Positions 1 through 9,461 are shown, counted from the first letter of the stretch. The stretch is DNA of 43,543 nucleotides from Prochlorococcus sp. AG-355-P18 (GCA_003280515.1 QCER01000012.1:1-43543), one strand, 5' to 3'. Numbers and translations are program-made. The notes: a model not told the origin generated them from the letters alone.

Positions 1-1798
1 CAGTATCTATAGTTTCTCTTTCAATTAGCATTTGAGCCATTTCGTCAAGAACAGTTCTATTATCTGTTAAAACTTTTGTAGCTCTCTTGTAGGCAATATC
101 AACAAGTTCTGAAACCTCGACATCAATTGTTGCGGCTGTGTCTTCAGAGAAGTCTCTTGTAGAACTCATATCTCTTCCGAGAAACATTCCACCTTGAGAT
201 TGGCCTAGAGCGACTGGACCTATTTTGTCACTCATACCGAATTTAGTGATCATCTGTCTTGCTACATTGGCAACTTGTTGTAAATCATTTGAAGCTCCGG
301 TTGTTACCTCTTCTTCGCCATAAACTATTTCTTCAGCAACTCTTCCACCAAGAGCTACAGCCATTTGATTTTGAAGATAAGAACGAGAATAAAGACCAGA
401 TTCCATTCTTTCCTCACTTGGAGTAAAGAAGGTTAGACCACCAGCTTGGCCTCTTGGAATAATTGAAACTTTTGCTACTGGATCATAATCAGGCATTAAT
501 GCTCCAACGAGTGCATGACCAGCTTCGTGATAAGCAACTAATTCTTTTTTCTTATCACTGATGACTCTATCTTTCTTTTCTGGGCCAGCCATAACTCTTT
601 CGATGGCATCACCGACTTCATCATTACTTACTTTATCTAAATCTTTTCTAGCAGCTAGTATTGCTGCTTCATTTAAAAGGTTAGCTAAATCTGCACCAGT
701 AAATCCTGGAGTTCTTCTAGCAACTTTATCTAAATCAACGTCTTTTGAAAGAGTTTTATCTTTCGCATGCACATTTAATATTTGCAATCTTCCTGCATAA
801 TCTGGTCTATCTACCGTTACCTGCCTATCAAATCTTCCAGGGCGCATTAAAGCTGAGTCTAAAACATCTGGTCTATTGGTGGCAGCAACTATTATTATTC
901 CTGAATTTCCTTCAAAACCATCCATTTCTGTTAGGAGTTGATTTAATGTTTGTTCTCTTTCATCATTGCCTCCCCCCATACCAGCACCTCTTTGTCTTCC
1001 AACTGCATCAATTTCGTCAATAAACACAATGCAAGGAGCATTCTTTTTGGCTTGTTCAAAAAGATCTCTAACTCTGCTAGCTCCAACACCAACAAACATT
1101 TCTACAAATTCTGAACCAGATATTGAGAAAAAAGGTACACCTGCTTCTCCAGCTACTGCTTTTGCTAACAATGTTTTCCCTGTACCAGGGGGGCCAACAA
1201 GAAGAACTCCTTTTGGAATTTTTGCTCCTACTGCAGTAAATCTATCTGGGCTCTTAAGAAAATCTACAACTTCTGTGAGTTCCAATTTTGCACCTTCAAC
1301 ACCAGCAACATCTGAAAAGGTTACTTGTGTGGATGGTTCCATTTGTAGTCTTGCTTTGCTCTTGCCAAAACTCATGGCAGGATTACCACCTCCAGCATTA
1401 CCGCTTTGGGATCTTCTGAAAAGAAAAAATAGCCCTCCAATCAAAAGGACTGGGAAAATTAAGCTACTTAAAGCCTGTTGCCATGGATTGGCTAATTTTG
1501 TAGGAGTTACAGCTATATCTACATTATTCTCAGTCAGTATTTTTAATAAATCTTTGTCAGGGGCTAAATTGACCTCAGATCTGCTCCCATCATTTTCAAC
1601 AACTTGAGCTGTGGCATTATCTGGAGATATTAGGACTCTACTGATTTCTTTATCTTGTACTGCCTCTATAAAATCACTATATCTCAAGGTCTTTGTAGAA
1701 CTTTCAGTACTAGGTTTATCAAAAACTGAAGTACCAATGAAAATTACAGTAATAACAGCTAGGACATAGAGTCCTACGTTTCTCCAACGTTTGTTCAC
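1..1798 (-). CDS. ftsH: ATP-dependent zinc metalloprotease FtsH (3' end outside window)
   Basis: Membrane-anchored AAA+ protease; cyanobacterial FtsH complexes degrade damaged photosystem II subunits such as D1. The visible 599 residues begin at a GTG (1796-1798) reading V-N-K-R-W-R-N-V. A first membrane segment follows at about residues 8-25 and a second near 110-130. The AAA module has Walker A GPPGTGKT at about 201-208 and Walker B with [12 protein letters not shown]. The zinc site HEAGH is near residue 424. By comparison with the family only about 20 C-terminal residues are missing. Which FtsH paralogue this is cannot be decided from sequence alone. It is followed downstream of its own start by sat on the same strand. 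Confidence 0.97.
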   Translation of the reverse strand, partial: MNKRWRNVGLYVLAVITVIFIGTSVFDKPSTESSTKTLRYSDFIEAVQDKEISRVLISPDNATAQVVENDGSRSEVNLAPDKDLLKILTENNVDIAVTPTKLANPWQQALSSLIFPVLLIGGLFFLFRRSQSGNAGGGNPAMSFGKSKARLQMEPSTQVTFSDVAGVEGAKLELTEVVDFLKSPDRFTAVGAKIPKGVLLVGPPGTGKTLLAKAVAGEAGVPFFSISGSEFVEMFVGVGASRVRDLFEQAKKNAPCIVFIDEIDAVGRQRGAGMGGGNDEREQTLNQLLTEMDGFEGNSGIIIVAATNRPDVLDSALMRPGRFDRQVTVDRPDYAGRLQILNVHAKDKTLSKDVDLDKVARRTPGFTGADLANLLNEAAILAARKDLDKVSNDEVGDAIERVMAGPEKKDRVISDKKKELVAYHEAGHALVGALMPDYDPVAKVSIIPRGQAGGLTFFTPSEERMESGLYSRSYLQNQMAVALGGRVAEEIVYGEEEVTTGASNDLQQVANVARQMITKFGMSDKIGPVALGQSQGGMFLGRDMSSTRDFSEDTAATIDVEVSELVDIAYKRATKVLTDNRTVLDEMAQMLIERETIDT

Positions 1799-1844
1799 GA
1801 TAAAAAATCTTTAATAAATCTATAATACTAATAATAAAACAATA

Positions 1845-3020
1845 TTAAGAGCGTCTTAGAACATCTACTACACTTTTGAATGCAAACCATTCAGGAATTG
1901 GTTCGCCATTCCTCAATTTCTTTCTAAATTCAGTACCACTAAGTTTCATAATTTCATAATTAAATTCTTTGGCTTCTTCAGCTGTTATGTATCCTTTTTC
2001 CTTTGTGTAGACTAAATTTTTTGAAGGAACAGTTTGCATCATTAATTCATCTGCACACTTATTAGCAAAATTTTGGGCGTCATATGGACCATAAAAATCT
2101 TCACCAGTTGATGACGACTTACAACCAGCCATATCTCTACCAATAATAAAGTGGGTGCAGCCATAATTTCTTCTGATTATCATATGTTGAAGAGCTTCTC
2201 TTGGCCCTGCCATATGCATTGAATAAGGTAAAAAAGCCCATTTTATTCTTTCATCAGATATTTCCTCTTCTAATTCTTTGTAGGTCAAATATCTAACTTT
2301 TCCAGGGATATCATCTTGTTGAGTTGGCCCACAAGTTGGATGAACTAAAACAACTGAGTTAGAGGAGACATTATCTGAAAGTAAGGCATTAGTAAATAAT
2401 TCATAATGTGCTCTATGAATTGGATTTCTGCATTGAAATGCAACTACATCATGATTTGATGGCAGTGTAGATCTAACTTCTTCTGGAGTTTTACAGGGGA
2501 ATTCTCTAATTGGCAGTTCGAAACCATAAACTCTTCCGCCTATATAAAATCTCCCTCTCTCGTTAAAAATCATCTTAACAGCAGGATGGTCTAAAGAATT
2601 AGTACCATAACAAAGTTCAGCCTCTAAGGATTTGTCTGGCTCCCATTTTGAGCTAACTTCTAAAACTGCTATTTTTTGTTTTTTATAGGTAAGCAATATT
2701 GTCTCTCCAGCTTTTACTTTTTCATTATTTGAATCAAATACAATAGGCAAGCCAAAAAGCAATCCGTTTTTATTTCTATTATTTTTAATTACCGAATTGT
2801 AGTTATTTTCATCCATAAAACCTTCCAATGGGGAAAAAGCTCCAACTATCAAAAGTTCTACATCGCATGCATTTCTCTCGCTACATTCAAACTCATAAGT
2901 AGCTTTAGAGATAAGATCATTTTTAAGGTTTTTATCTTTGATAATTAAATTTTTTAATTCCCCTCCATAAGGGGGTATTAGTCCATTAGCATCTGTTTTA
3001 GTTTTTTGCTGTAATTCCAT
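1845..3020 (-). CDS. sat: sulfate adenylyltransferase (ATP sulfurylase)
   Basis: Catalyses ATP + sulfate to adenylyl sulfate + pyrophosphate, the first step of assimilatory sulfate reduction, in the cytoplasm. The 391-residue protein is the single-domain bacterial/plastid type, without a fused APS kinase. The active-site QxRNPxHxxH motif appears as QCRNPIHRAHYE near residue 196, and the conserved GRDMAG lies further on. The ATG start gives a normal N-terminus. It lies between psbO and ftsH on the same strand, but a strong minus-strand terminator at 3048-3077 separates it from psbO, so it probably has its own promoter in the short gap or relies on read-through. Confidence 0.97.
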   Translation of the reverse strand: MELQQKTKTDANGLIPPYGGELKNLIIKDKNLKNDLISKATYEFECSERNACDVELLIVGAFSPLEGFMDENNYNSVIKNNRNKNGLLFGLPIVFDSNNEKVKAGETILLTYKKQKIAVLEVSSKWEPDKSLEAELCYGTNSLDHPAVKMIFNERGRFYIGGRVYGFELPIREFPCKTPEEVRSTLPSNHDVVAFQCRNPIHRAHYELFTNALLSDNVSSNSVVLVHPTCGPTQQDDIPGKVRYLTYKELEEEISDERIKWAFLPYSMHMAGPREALQHMIIRRNYGCTHFIIGRDMAGCKSSSTGEDFYGPYDAQNFANKCADELMMQTVPSKNLVYTKEKGYITAEEAKEFNYEIMKLSGTEFRKKLRNGEPIPEWFAFKSVVDVLRRS

Positions 3021-3047
3021 TTTTTAAATTGATAAAGAAAAATTTTG

Positions 3048-3077
3048 AAAAAAAAAAAGGGGTTTAACCCCCTTTTT
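3048..3077 (-). terminator. intrinsic terminator of psbO
   Basis: Read on the minus strand, five A and four G pair with four C and five T around a six-base loop, and ten or more T follow directly. It begins 14 bases after the psbO stop codon. This is a textbook Rho-independent terminator and one of only two clear ones in the window, fitting the very high expression expected of psbO. Confidence 0.85.
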
Positions 3078-3091
3078 CTCTTGAGTAGGAT

Positions 3092-3886
3092 TTATGCCTT
3101 TCTTCCGTAAAGCTCCCCAATTATTTTTACATCAAGTGGATCCTTTGAACCCATATCTGTATCAGAAGGTTGGATAGCTTCAAAAGTACCAGCAAATTCG
3201 TCTGTATCAGAATCTACATTGTTGATTGAAAGAGTAATAACTCCAGTACCATTTACATCAACTTTAATATTTTCTTTTGCAAGTTCTTCGTCATCTCCTC
3301 CTAGTGCAACTAAACCTTGAGCATATTCAACACCAGTATTTTTAGCTCTTGCCTTAGGATCTAGAAAGTCACCAGTTCTGTAGTTAGGTGTAAATGTTGA
3401 ACCACTAACCTCAGTTCCTGGCTCAAAAGATGAAGGTAAATCAGCTGTAAGATCTTTTGCTGAGAATGCAAATGGCACCTCTAAACCACCAGGAGTTAAT
3501 ACAGTAATTAGTTGAAAATCAATACCACCCTTTTCAGTAAAAGTTCCTGAATCTATATCTCCATAAACTTCTGTCACTGTGGTGTTATTTCTAGGACTAA
3601 TAATTTTAGTAGAAACAAATTCTGCAGCTTTTCGTTTTGTCCCTGGAACTTTGACATAAACTTCTGTTGGATGCATGCATATTCCTTTAAGGGTATCTCC
3701 ATTCCCTAGAGATATTGATCCGACAAGAGATGAGTCTAATGTAGGGCAATCATTAGCTTTTCCTGTGTTAACAACATCTGTGAATTGTGCATTTCCTCTT
3801 TCAGAAAAAGCAAATGTTTTAACAGGGACGAAAGCAAAAGTTATACAAATTGAAATAACAAAAGCTAAGAAAGAACGAATTCTCAT
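3092..3886 (-). CDS. psbO: photosystem II manganese-stabilizing protein PsbO
   Basis: Extrinsic 33-kDa subunit on the lumenal side of photosystem II that stabilises the Mn4CaO5 cluster. I start it at ATG 3884-3886 (264 residues) because the protein then opens with MRIRSFLAF and a typical signal peptide: basic start, hydrophobic stretch to about residue 22, and an A-F-A cleavage site near 24-26. An upstream in-frame ATG at 3931 would add 15 residues ahead of the signal. The mature protein begins with the conserved NTGKANDCPTL region, and a second cysteine in GICMHP can form the family disulfide. A TAATAT on the minus strand near 3950-3955 could be the -10 box, which is a guess. A strong terminator follows. 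Confidence 0.96.
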   Translation of the reverse strand: MRIRSFLAFVISICITFAFVPVKTFAFSERGNAQFTDVVNTGKANDCPTLDSSLVGSISLGNGDTLKGICMHPTEVYVKVPGTKRKAAEFVSTKIISPRNNTTVTEVYGDIDSGTFTEKGGIDFQLITVLTPGGLEVPFAFSAKDLTADLPSSFEPGTEVSGSTFTPNYRTGDFLDPKARAKNTGVEYAQGLVALGGDDEELAKENIKVDVNGTGVITLSINNVDSDTDEFAGTFEAIQPSDTDMGSKDPLDVKIIGELYGRKA

Positions 3887-4111
3887 AATTAAAGTTGCAG
3901 TAAATTTCTGTGACGATAGATTAAAGGTCATCTAATAAGTTCAGTACGGATATTACAAGGGAAAGGACCATAAAAGATAGGACTATTAAATCCTCGAAAC
4001 AACCCGTAGCTTTTTTGATTTTAAAAAACTGGAATTATTGTAAGCTATCACATTATTTTTAATGATTAAGATTACAAAAAAATACAAATAAAACATTTTT
4101 TTTTATTTTTT

Positions 4112-5362
4112 TTATGAAATAATTTGGGTTATTAATTTATTTGCTAAATCAATTTTTGATGTTTTGTTAATATAGTGTTCCATATTGTTAGTATCGAATA
4201 GCCAACCTTCATTTTGTGCCAAAAAGCCAAATCCTTGGCCGTCTAGATCAATTGGATTTGCAAATAGATAATCACAACCCTTTTGGATCATCTTTTCTTT
4301 AATTATCAATCGGGCTTCTTCGATAGAGCCTGTAAATGCACAAAAGCCTACAAAAATTTGGTTATCTTTTTTTGATTTACTAATTGTTTTTAAAATATCT
4401 GGTACTAGCTCAAAGTTTTGATTCAAATGAGCATTAATTTGATTTTTTGGAATTTTAGCTGAAGTATCAGAGATTATCTTGAAATCAGATACTGCTGCAT
4501 TCATGAAAAAATAATCGCAATTCGATATTTCATTATTAAGTGCCCTAATTAAATCAACACTAGTTTCAATTTCATATCTTTTTATTCCATCAGTAATATT
4601 CTTATCAATTTTCAGAGGTCCATGAACATATTTTACTTGCGCTCCTCTGAACCTTGCTACTTGAGAAAGAAGTAAGCCCATAGCTCCAGAACTTTTGTTA
4701 GTAATGTGTCTAGCCGCGTCAATTTTCTCTGAGGTACACCCTCCAGTTATTAAAATTTCTTTATTAAGTAAATCTTTGCGATATTCATTTTGTTTATGTG
4801 AGGCTATAAAATCAAGAGCTAATTGGATTAGATCATTTGGAGGTATCTTTCCGATGCCAATAGCATCACATGCTAAGAGACCCTCACTTGGTTGCAAAGA
4901 CAAAACATTTTCGTAATTCTGTAAATTCTCATAATTTTTTTGCACAGCTTTATTTAGCCACATTTGTGTATTCATTGCTGGTGCAACAATAATTGGCTTT
5001 ATGTTTGCAATTAAGATGCTTGGGATCAACCCCTCAGCATTTCCAGTTACCCATTTTGCTAATGTTGTGGCTGTTAAAGGGGCGATGATTAAAATATCAG
5101 CCCAATTACCAAGTTCTATGTGAAGAGGTGTTGATTGCCTATCAGACCATTGATCATTTTCTAAGATGCACGGGTTTCTACTTAAAATTGAAAGAGAAAG
5201 CGGCTTTATTAATTTTTCTGCATTTTTTGATAAAACGCATCTTATTTCATAATTTTCTTTTGCTAATTGGCTAACTAATAATGGAATTTTTACAGCTGCA
5301 ATACTTCCAGTTATTAGTAAAAGAACCTTTATTTTGGAGTCCTTAGTTTTAATTTTCATCAA
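4112..5362 (-). CDS. coaBC: bifunctional phosphopantothenoylcysteine decarboxylase / phosphopantothenate-cysteine ligase
   Basis: Carries out two consecutive steps of coenzyme A synthesis. The N-terminal flavoprotein domain (about 1-185, CoaC) has the catalytic histidine in HIELG (H81) and the substrate-clamp motif PAMN (128-131). The C-terminal domain (about 195-416, CoaB) begins with ILITGG and has the ARHITNKSSGAMG stretch typical of the ligase. The 416-residue length is normal. A second Met directly follows the first, so either may be the start. Its first 14 bases overlap the end of the upstream DUF2555 gene, which implies translational coupling. Confidence 0.95.
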   Translation of the reverse strand: MMKIKTKDSKIKVLLLITGSIAAVKIPLLVSQLAKENYEIRCVLSKNAEKLIKPLSLSILSRNPCILENDQWSDRQSTPLHIELGNWADILIIAPLTATTLAKWVTGNAEGLIPSILIANIKPIIVAPAMNTQMWLNKAVQKNYENLQNYENVLSLQPSEGLLACDAIGIGKIPPNDLIQLALDFIASHKQNEYRKDLLNKEILITGGCTSEKIDAARHITNKSSGAMGLLLSQVARFRGAQVKYVHGPLKIDKNITDGIKRYEIETSVDLIRALNNEISNCDYFFMNAAVSDFKIISDTSAKIPKNQINAHLNQNFELVPDILKTISKSKKDNQIFVGFCAFTGSIEEARLIIKEKMIQKGCDYLFANPIDLDGQGFGFLAQNEGWLFDTNNMEHYINKTSKIDLANKLITQIIS

Positions 5363-5570
5363 AAGGCTCCTGATCGAGGAGATGGGTATAATTAGTTGTT
5401 AATTCAGGCCTATTGATTGCAAGAGCCCTCAGTAAGTGCCAGTCTTTTAAACCATCAAATGGAGTATTATAGTTATCTTCCTCTAGTCTTTTAGCGAGCT
5501 CAAGGGTCATTTTTTCATCAAAAGAATTTACTAGTTCCTCACTTATTTTATTTTCAGAAATGAATTTCAT
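5349..5570 (-). CDS. DUF2555 family cyanobacterial protein
   Basis: Small acidic protein of 73 residues; the ATG at 5568-5570 is preferred over an in-frame TTG at 5585. The core LAKRLEEDNYNTPFDGLKDW followed by HLLRALA and a C-terminal HLLDQEPFDE matches my memory of DUF2555, a cyanobacteria-specific family of unknown function. It has no membrane segment or signal. The gene overlaps the start of coaBC by 14 bases, so the two are probably co-transcribed, but this alone does not link it to coenzyme A synthesis. Confidence 0.85.
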   Translation of the reverse strand: MKFISENKISEELVNSFDEKMTLELAKRLEEDNYNTPFDGLKDWHLLRALAINRPELTTNYTHLLDQEPFDEN

Positions 5571-5787
5571 ATTGATTAAGGTCAATATACTCTAATAATA
5601 AAGCCTTAAGTAATTATTTAAATTGATATGAGAATTAAGTACATATTTCAAGGACATGATAATTTTCAATTTTCATAATCTTTACAAATTGTTGTTAGGT
5701 CATTTATCTTGATTCTCAGTCAAAAATATGCAAACTCTCCTTTTCAAAAATATTCTTTCTTAAAATGGCTTTGTAACAATTAATATC

Positions 5788-5988
5788 ATGTCGCAAACCA
5801 AAAGAGAGCAAGTCATTAGTCACATACGTTATTTAAGGCAAGAGCTCAGAGAAATGCATTTAGGAATAAAAGAAGATGACCTTTTCCCTGAACCAGGCGA
5901 ATTAAGGGGATTAATGGCTCAGTTCGAAGCATTACTTGAATTAATAGAAGGAAATACTAAAATTCAATCAAATTCTGAAGCGGCTTAG
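5788..5988 (+). CDS. conserved small hypothetical protein
   Basis: 66-residue protein with ATG start, charged and predicted mostly helical (SHIRYLRQELREMHLG, then GLMAQFEALLELIEG). There is no cysteine, membrane segment or signal peptide. I do not recognise a named family. The clean composition and the position 11 bases ahead of ycf20 on the same strand suggest a real gene in a two-gene unit. It may act as a small helical adaptor, but that is only a guess from its composition. Confidence 0.75.
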   Translation: MSQTKREQVISHIRYLRQELREMHLGIKEDDLFPEPGELRGLMAQFEALLELIEGNTKIQSNSEAA

Positions 5989-5999
5989 TTTAATGCAAA

Positions 6000-6341
6000 A
6001 TGGTTGTTAAACCTCAAAAGACAAAATTTCAGCTAAAAATTGTGGAAAATATTCAGACATTAAGTAATTGGGCTAATAATCCATGGCGAAGATATTCAAT
6101 ATCATTGATTACTCTTTTAGTCGGCTACTTTTTTGGAAGTTCTCTTGGTATGGTAAGTGCCGTTGTGGAACTCATGGATCCAGTAGCCGCTTTTTTAGCA
6201 GTAGTTTTTATTGAGTTTTTAATAGTTCTAAGAAGAAATTTTAGATTTGAAAGGAAAAAGAAATTTTTAGTACTTTTATTAGATTCTTTAAGATTGGGAT
6301 TATTTTATGGTTTCTTTACTGAAAGTCTTAAGTTGCTATAA
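6000..6341 (+). CDS. ycf20: Ycf20-like membrane protein (DUF565)
   Basis: 113-residue protein of the Ycf20/DUF565 family, found in cyanobacteria and in algal and plant plastids; plant and algal members have been linked to non-photochemical quenching. Visible features are the NPWRRYS motif before a first membrane helix (about 37-60, LVGYFFGSSLGM), a second helix (about 62-80, AAFLAVVFIEFLIVL), a basic loop RRNFRFERKKK, and a final amphipathic stretch with LGLFYGFFTESLKLL. It ends two bases before the stop of the convergent pyrB. Confidence 0.88.
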   Translation: MVVKPQKTKFQLKIVENIQTLSNWANNPWRRYSISLITLLVGYFFGSSLGMVSAVVELMDPVAAFLAVVFIEFLIVLRRNFRFERKKKFLVLLLDSLRLGLFYGFFTESLKLL

Positions 6342-6343
6342 AT

Positions 6344-7360
6344 TTACTTATTGTGTTTTTGTAATAGATAAAGCAAAGCCATTCTTATCGGGATACCATT
6401 TGCAACTTGATTATTAATTAAGCAATTAGGATATCGATCTACCACTTTGCTACTTATTTCAATATCTCTATTAATGGGACCAGGATGTAGTATTGGAATT
6501 TCTTTATTATTTAAAGATAATTTCTCTGGGGTTAATCCATAATCCAAACTATATGAATCAATGCTACTTAGTAAATTTTCCACCATTCTCTCTTTCTGGA
6601 GTCTTAAAACAATAATCGCATCTGCAATTTTTATTGATTCTTCCAATGATCTAGAAATTGTTATGGAACCTCTTGATTTAACAGGATCTTCTGTTTGATT
6701 TGGAGCAGGGGTTTTTAAAAAATTGATAAATTCATCAGGTATTAATGTCTTAGGACCACATAAGATTATATCGGCGCCGAAAGCACTCAAAGCCCAAAGA
6801 TTTGACCTGGCAACCCTTGAATGATTAACGTCTCCAATAATTAAAATTTTTTTGGAATTTAAAACCTCTGGATTTAGTGTTTTTTGGGAAAAGAATTTTA
6901 TCAATGTATAGATGTCAAGCAATCCTTGGCTGGGGTGACTATGTAATCCATCTCCCGCATTAAGAACCGAAGTCTTGGAATTTATTGCATCAAGTTTTTT
7001 TGCGATCTCAAAGGTGATGTAACTTGATGAATGTCTGATAACTAATGTATCCGCCCCCATAGCAGAATAAGTTATGGCTGTATCAATTATTGTTTCGCCT
7101 TTTGTTAAAGAGCTGGAGGATGGCGCAAACGTTTGGACATCAGCAGAAAGTCTTTTTGCTGCAAGCTCAAAACTATTTTTTGTTCTTGTACTAGCTTCAA
7201 AAAATAAAGACGTTACTAAAGTCCCTTGTAAGGCCGGTATCTTTTTTGTCCCTGCATTCTTTAGTGCATCAAATCTATTAGCTAATTCAAATACTGACTC
7301 ATAATCTTTAATTGAAAAATTAGCTAGTGTGTGGATATGTTTATGAGGCCAAATTTGCAT
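6344..7360 (-). CDS. pyrB: aspartate carbamoyltransferase catalytic subunit
   Basis: Condenses carbamoyl phosphate with aspartate in de novo pyrimidine synthesis. The 338-residue protein has the carbamoyl-phosphate loop FFEASTRTK (STRT at 57-60), [14 protein letters not shown] in the middle, and [10 protein letters not shown] near residue 300. An insert of moderate length around EDPVKSRG is seen before the aspartate-binding part. There is no pyrI nearby, as usual in cyanobacteria. The upstream minus-strand gene is mpg, 21 bases away, so they may form one transcript. Confidence 0.97.
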   Translation of the reverse strand: MQIWPHKHIHTLANFSIKDYESVFELANRFDALKNAGTKKIPALQGTLVTSLFFEASTRTKNSFELAAKRLSADVQTFAPSSSSLTKGETIIDTAITYSAMGADTLVIRHSSSYITFEIAKKLDAINSKTSVLNAGDGLHSHPSQGLLDIYTLIKFFSQKTLNPEVLNSKKILIIGDVNHSRVARSNLWALSAFGADIILCGPKTLIPDEFINFLKTPAPNQTEDPVKSRGSITISRSLEESIKIADAIIVLRLQKERMVENLLSSIDSYSLDYGLTPEKLSLNNKEIPILHPGPINRDIEISSKVVDRYPNCLINNQVANGIPIRMALLYLLQKHNK

Positions 7361-7381
7361 TACGCTTTAAAAGATAAATGA

Positions 7382-7963
7382 TTATTGAAATTTAGGTGTT
7401 TTATCACCTTTTAATCTTTTACTTACACTCCTACTATTTTTTAGATACCAACGCCATTTTATATTTTTTGCATTTGATATGCCAATTCTCGTAGTTTGAA
7501 TAAGATTTTTTTCTTCTAGAGTGGTGTCACGTGGAGAAATCCATAAAGATTTGTTATTAAGAACTTCAAGTGAGTTAAATGAAATGTCTACATTAAATGT
7601 TTTAGTTACTAGGCCAGGGCCAGAAGCTAATCTTTCATTCTTATTAGGGATAAAAACTGATCTTATTAAAACACCACTCGCAAAGTTTTCTTTATCAGTA
7701 ACTATGTTTAAACAATGATGAATGCCATAAGATTTGTAAATATAAAATGTGCCAGGTTTGCCAAATAATGATTTGTTTGATTCAGTCATTTTGCGGTAGC
7801 CATGACAGGCCTCTTCTTCTTGTGAATAAGCTTCAGTTTCAACAATAACCCCTTTAACTTGATCTTTCTCATTATTTTTTTTTATGAGGTGACAGCCTAT
7901 TAAATCAGGAGCGACAAGTTTAGAGTGCCGACAAAAAAAATTTTTTGGAAATAATTCTTCTAT
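7382..7963 (-). CDS. mpg: 3-methyladenine DNA glycosylase (AAG/Mpg family), start codon problematic
   Basis: Base-excision glycosylase that removes alkylated purines. The frame holds the full AAG fold: KNFFCRHSKLVAPDLIGC, the catalytic region VIVETEAY (catalytic Glu at 7838-7840), HGYRKMTESNKSLFGKPGT, and YKSYGIHHCLNIV. The first usable ATG in frame (7787-7789) lies after the catalytic Glu, so a protein starting there would be inactive. The next in-frame ATG upstream (7985-7987) is cut off after six codons by TGA at 7967-7969. I therefore mark the gene from the ATA at 7961-7963, which would give 193 residues, a normal family length. It may use a non-canonical start, be a recent pseudogene, or contain a sequencing error. 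Confidence 0.7.
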   Translation of the reverse strand: MEELFPKNFFCRHSKLVAPDLIGCHLIKKNNEKDQVKGVIVETEAYSQEEEACHGYRKMTESNKSLFGKPGTFYIYKSYGIHHCLNIVTDKENFASGVLIRSVFIPNKNERLASGPGLVTKTFNVDISFNSLEVLNNKSLWISPRDTTLEEKNLIQTTRIGISNAKNIKWRWYLKNSRSVSKRLKGDKTPKFQ

Positions 7964-8130
7964 TTTTCAATATCTATCTAATAACATATTTAGCCGAGAA
8001 AAATAATTAAGGCTATTAATTGATATTGATTTTCAAAAAGATGTGATTTTTTTAAATTATTTGAAATTCAAAGGATATGTAAATAAGTTGTTCTTAATAA
8101 ACTATTATTTAATAAGAAAGATATTATTGA

Positions 8131-8424
8131 ATGACAAAAATAACTAAAGAGGAAGTTAAAAAAGTTGCTCATTTAGCGAGATTAGAACTTAACGAGAATG
8201 AAATTAGTAATCATGCAGAACAACTAGAAAAGATATTGGATTATATAAAACAACTTGAAAAAATTGATACAGATGATGTCCCCTGTACAACAAGAGCTAT
8301 TGAGGTTGTAAATGTATTTAGAAAAGACGAAAAGAAAAATTCTGATTGCAATGAAGAACTTTTAGAATTGGGTCCATCGAGAGAGGACAAATTTTTTAAA
8401 GTACCAAAAATTATTAATGAATGA
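8131..8424 (+). CDS. gatC: aspartyl/glutamyl-tRNA amidotransferase subunit C
   Basis: Small subunit of the GatCAB complex, which converts Glu-tRNA(Gln) (and Asp-tRNA(Asn)) to the cognate amide form; cyanobacteria lack GlnRS and need it. The 97-residue protein has the typical opening ITKEEVKKVAHLARLEL, the helix pair with LEKILDYIKQLEKIDTD, and the VNVFRKDE linker that wraps around GatA. GatA and GatB are not in the window, as is usual for scattered gat genes. It ends five bases before the convergent crtR stop. Confidence 0.95.
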   Translation: MTKITKEEVKKVAHLARLELNENEISNHAEQLEKILDYIKQLEKIDTDDVPCTTRAIEVVNVFRKDEKKNSDCNEELLELGPSREDKFFKVPKIINE

Positions 8425-8429
8425 GTAAG

Positions 8430-9461
8430 TTAGTTGCTCCCAATAAATGTTTTGTTGACTATCTTTAATAAGAACTTTTTTATTTTAAAGCCTGGATATA
8501 AATTTATGATTTTTCGTATTTTCCCCCTCTTTTTGCTATGACTTCTTACACCTATTAATAAATCATAAATAAAGTTAAAAATGTCTTCTTTACTTTCGAA
8601 TATCCCAACCCTTTGAGGGGAGCCTTTTTTATCCAATAAAGGCTTAGTTTTTTCGTAAGCTATCTTGTATTCAAACCAAGGAATAGAGGGCCAAAGATGA
8701 TGAATGAGATGGTAATTTTGTCCCATTATTAATAAATTCATAAATTTGCTTGGATAAACTCGAGAATTTATCCATTTATTTCTTGATCGAAATGGTCTAT
8801 GAGGTAAATAATCAAAAAATATTCCTAAAGTAACCCCTACCATTAATGCTGGGCCGAACCATAAATTATAAATTAAATTCATAAAGTCAAATTTCAAACC
8901 CGCAAAGATAATTGTAATGAATATGGATCTTTCAATGCCCCATTGTAGTAATTCATATCTTCGCCAAAGTTTTCTTTGAAAGAAAAACACCTCATGATAA
9001 AAAAATCTTGGAGCAATTAGCCATATTGGACCAAAAGTACTGACAATATGATCTGGATCATTTTTTGGATGATTTACGTGAATATGATGTTGTAAATGAA
9101 CTCTCGTAAAAACCGGGAAGCTAAACCCCAATAGAATAGCTGAGCCGTGGCCCATCGCTTGATTTATCCAAGGAACTGGATGAGCAGCTTTATGGCATGC
9201 ATCATGAATAACAGTACCTTCAATATGTAAAGCTAAAAAAGCAGTGGCTACAAGTAAAGGTAAAGGCCAAACACCTCTATACCATTGCCATATGCTAAGA
9301 AAAGCGAGAATATAACCGCCAAAAAATAAACCTAATGTTGGATTCCAAAAACTTGGCGGATCTACGTAATTTTTAATCTCTTTTTGCCAATTAAATGTTT
9401 TGGAAGAATTAGTATTTTTAGTTGTATTTTTACTGGTTAAGTTTGAGATCGTTTCTTTTAT
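8430..9461 (-). CDS. crtR: beta-carotene hydroxylase, membrane di-iron desaturase type (start codon uncertain)
   Basis: CrtR hydroxylates the beta-ionone rings of carotenes to make zeaxanthin, a main carotenoid of Prochlorococcus. Histidine boxes of the fatty-acid-desaturase superfamily are visible: HDACH (9192-9206), HLQHHIHVNH, and a final HLIHHLWPSIPWFEY. Membrane helices flank them. The first box and about 90 N-terminal residues lie upstream of the first in-frame ATG (9153-9155), so that ATG cannot be the start. Between the upstream stop (9465-9467) and 9155 no ATG, GTG or TTG codon exists in frame. I mark it from the ATA at 9459-9461 (343 residues), the first near-cognate codon. Confidence 0.85.
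   Translation of the reverse strand: MKETISNLTSKNTTKNTNSSKTFNWQKEIKNYVDPPSFWNPTLGLFFGGYILAFLSIWQWYRGVWPLPLLVATAFLALHIEGTVIHDACHKAAHPVPWINQAMGHGSAILLGFSFPVFTRVHLQHHIHVNHPKNDPDHIVSTFGPIWLIAPRFFYHEVFFFQRKLWRRYELLQWGIERSIFITIIFAGLKFDFMNLIYNLWFGPALMVGVTLGIFFDYLPHRPFRSRNKWINSRVYPSKFMNLLIMGQNYHLIHHLWPSIPWFEYKIAYEKTKPLLDKKGSPQRVGIFESKEDIFNFIYDLLIGVRSHSKKRGKIRKIINLYPGFKIKKFLLKIVNKTFIGSN

Noticed and set aside
561..1607. Long plus-strand open frames over ftsH
   Set aside because: They are antisense to the clearly conserved FtsH frame and have low-complexity translations with no family resemblance.
7382..7789. Treating the 135-residue frame as a complete small protein
   Set aside because: It lacks the catalytic Glu region, which is encoded in the same frame immediately upstream.
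8091..8118. Hairpin just upstream of gatC (TTCTTA...TAAGAA)
   Set aside because: It consists almost only of A-T pairs with an A-A mismatch; such repeats are expected by chance in this composition.
8430..9155. Treating the 241-residue frame as the whole desaturase
   Set aside because: The HDACH box and N-terminal helices continue in frame to 9464.
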